Positions 12,871 to 13,310 of a stretch of 13,310 nucleotides of DNA are shown here, piece after piece. Position 1 is the stretch's first letter. Each line of letters begins with the position of its first letter. Both the position numbers and the translations under genes were made by a program. The stretch is taken from assembly GCA_016937995.1 (NCBI GenBank), contig JAFGVM010000085.1, forward strand, positions 1 to 13,310, read 5' to 3'. The notes under the pieces were generated by a model that searched no databases, had not been told where the DNA came from, and saw nothing but the letters and a program-made list of their open reading frames with translations. The DNA is from Candidatus Delongbacteria bacterium (lineage in GTDB: Bacteria > UBA4055).

Positions 12871-12890
12871 GGGCGTATCACTATACGCCC
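12867..12890 (+). repeat. GTAGGGG hairpin, GCGTA type, copy 2, supplying the queF stop
   Basis: GTAG is followed by the perfect 8-bp stem GGGCGTAT (12871-12878), loop CACT, ATACGCCC (12883-12890). The TAG at 12868-12870 is the queF stop codon. It is the counterpart of 7584-7607. Confidence 0.75.
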
Positions 12891-12891
12891 G

Positions 12892-12929
12892 GAATATCCA
12901 ATGTCCAACACGGAATATCTAATATTCAA
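12892..12929 (+). repeat. Degenerate GAATATCCAATGTCCAACACGG repeat, copy 3
   Basis: This block has the same pattern as 12311-12347, with TCC replacing TTC in the first half. It is sandwiched between the queF hairpin element and the terminator. Confidence 0.6.
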
Positions 12930-12932
12930 GTG

Positions 12933-12961
12933 AGGGAACTACTTTTGTTCCCTTTTTTTTA
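12933..12961 (+). terminator. Rho-independent terminator after queF
   Basis: AGGGAAC (12933-12939), a seven-base loop, GTTCCCT (12947-12953), then eight Ts. The stem is perfect, and this is the only textbook intrinsic terminator in the window. It ends the queF transcript. Confidence 0.9.
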
Positions 12962-12990
12962 TTGTAAAAAGTAGTAAATATTTGTATATT
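12962..12990 (+). promoter_or_regulatory. Probable promoter of the small gene at 13011
   Basis: TTGTAA (12962-12967, 4/6) and TATATT (12985-12990, 5/6) are separated by exactly 17 bp, directly downstream of the terminator. Transcription would start near 12997, giving a very short leader. Confidence 0.5.
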
Positions 12991-13010
12991 TAAAGTACTA
13001 TTTTGGTTCT

Positions 13011-13259
13011 ATGGAAAATAATATGAAAATGAAAAGAAACATTACAAAACTATCAAATATTTCTGATTCCAAATTTGATGAAGAATTTGTAAAAGGTGAT
13101 ATGCCAACCTTATTTGAAATGGTTTGGGAGATTACTTGTGACCTTTGGACTTTTTCGGGAGAAAACAATGCTGAACAGCCTATGCGAAGGGATGTTGTAA
13201 ATATAATTAGGAAAAAAGATATTCTTGATGTGAAAATGCTTAAGAAATTGAAAAGATAA
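13011..13259 (+). CDS. Small conserved-looking protein of unknown function
   Basis: This is an 82-residue basic-ended protein that I cannot assign to a named family. The central part, MVWEITCDLWTFSG followed by AE and MRRDVVNIIRKK, reminds me of short hypothetical proteins with a W-x-(L/I)-T-x3-W...G...AE...R..VV pattern. I recall these lying next to nucleotidyltransferase-type genes, but this is from memory, and the window ends before any partner could be seen. There is no signal peptide or membrane segment. It is isolated between the terminator at 12933-12961 with its own promoter and a GTAGGGG hairpin after its stop. Neither in-frame start (13011 or 13023) has a good Shine-Dalgarno site; the predicted transcription start leaves only about 14 nt before 13011, so 13023 is possible. 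Confidence 0.6.
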   Translation: MENNMKMKRNITKLSNISDSKFDEEFVKGDMPTLFEMVWEITCDLWTFSGENNAEQPMRRDVVNIIRKKDILDVKMLKKLKR

Positions 13260-13281
13260 ATAATAATTCATAATTTATGAT

Positions 13282-13307
13282 GTAGGGGACGATTCCCATT
13301 CGTCCCC
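13282..13307 (+). repeat. GTAGGGG hairpin, GACGA type, copy 2
   Basis: GTAG overlaps the perfect 8-bp stem GGGGACGA (13285-13292), loop TTCCCAT, TCGTCCCC (13300-13307). It lies 22 bp after the stop of the small gene. It is a repaired version of the mismatched stem at 12350-12375. Confidence 0.75.
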
Positions 13308-13310
13308 AGA

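Overview
The window looks like a chromosomal segment of an AT-rich, Gram-negative bacterium of the Fibrobacteres-Chlorobi-Bacteroidetes (FCB) superphylum. A Cloacimonadota, Delongbacteria or Ignavibacteria type candidate lineage is plausible, but I cannot fix the phylum from sequence alone. The main reasons are a C-terminal type IX secretion (T9SS) sorting domain with the NYPNPFNP signature, outer-membrane lipoproteins, a C-terminal-Phe beta-barrel, and many short intergenic palindromes of a kind seen in such genomes. There are no tRNA or rRNA genes, CRISPR arrays, transposases or integrases.

Left part (1-6350), all genes on the minus strand. In transcription order: a B12-binding radical SAM protein (6349-4868); a NarL/LuxR-type response regulator (4679-4026); an OmpA-family lipoprotein (3886-3080) and a small outer-membrane beta-barrel (3007-2534); a CsbD-like stress protein (2344-2054); and two adjacent DUF3494 (ice-binding-like) proteins. 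One DUF3494 protein is a lipoprotein (2017-1211), the other a T9SS cargo (1164-82). A perfectly identical 63-bp block lies upstream of both the ompA-like gene (3938-4000) and the csbD-like gene (2434-2496). Its gene-proximal end reads as a -35/-10 promoter with 17-bp spacing. The simplest reading is two co-regulated envelope/stress transcription units, possibly controlled by the neighbouring response regulator.

Right part (6350-13310). After a 351-bp divergent intergenic region come, on the plus strand, a CvfB/YitL S1-domain RNA-binding protein and a COG2509 FAD-dependent dehydrogenase. GalE (UDP-glucose 4-epimerase) follows on the minus strand. Then, on the plus strand, come a YkgJ-type cysteine-cluster protein, an imidazolonepropionase-like amidohydrolase, QueF (preQ0 reductase, queuosine pathway), a clear rho-independent terminator, and a small unrecognised gene with its own promoter. 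These look like housekeeping genes rather than one pathway.

Nearly every junction in the right part is packed with short palindromic repeats. They include six hairpins sharing a GTAGgGG lead but with three different stem types, 30-31-bp GGATcc...GGATGACA-type palindromes, a 38-bp perfect palindrome, 14-bp tandem repeats and degenerate (A)TTCAAT/ATCCAA blocks. They overlap leaders and in one case supply a stop codon. The left part has none of these families. The most interesting items are the 63-bp duplicated control element with its envelope regulon, the paired DUF3494 proteins with different surface anchors, and the modular hairpin family.
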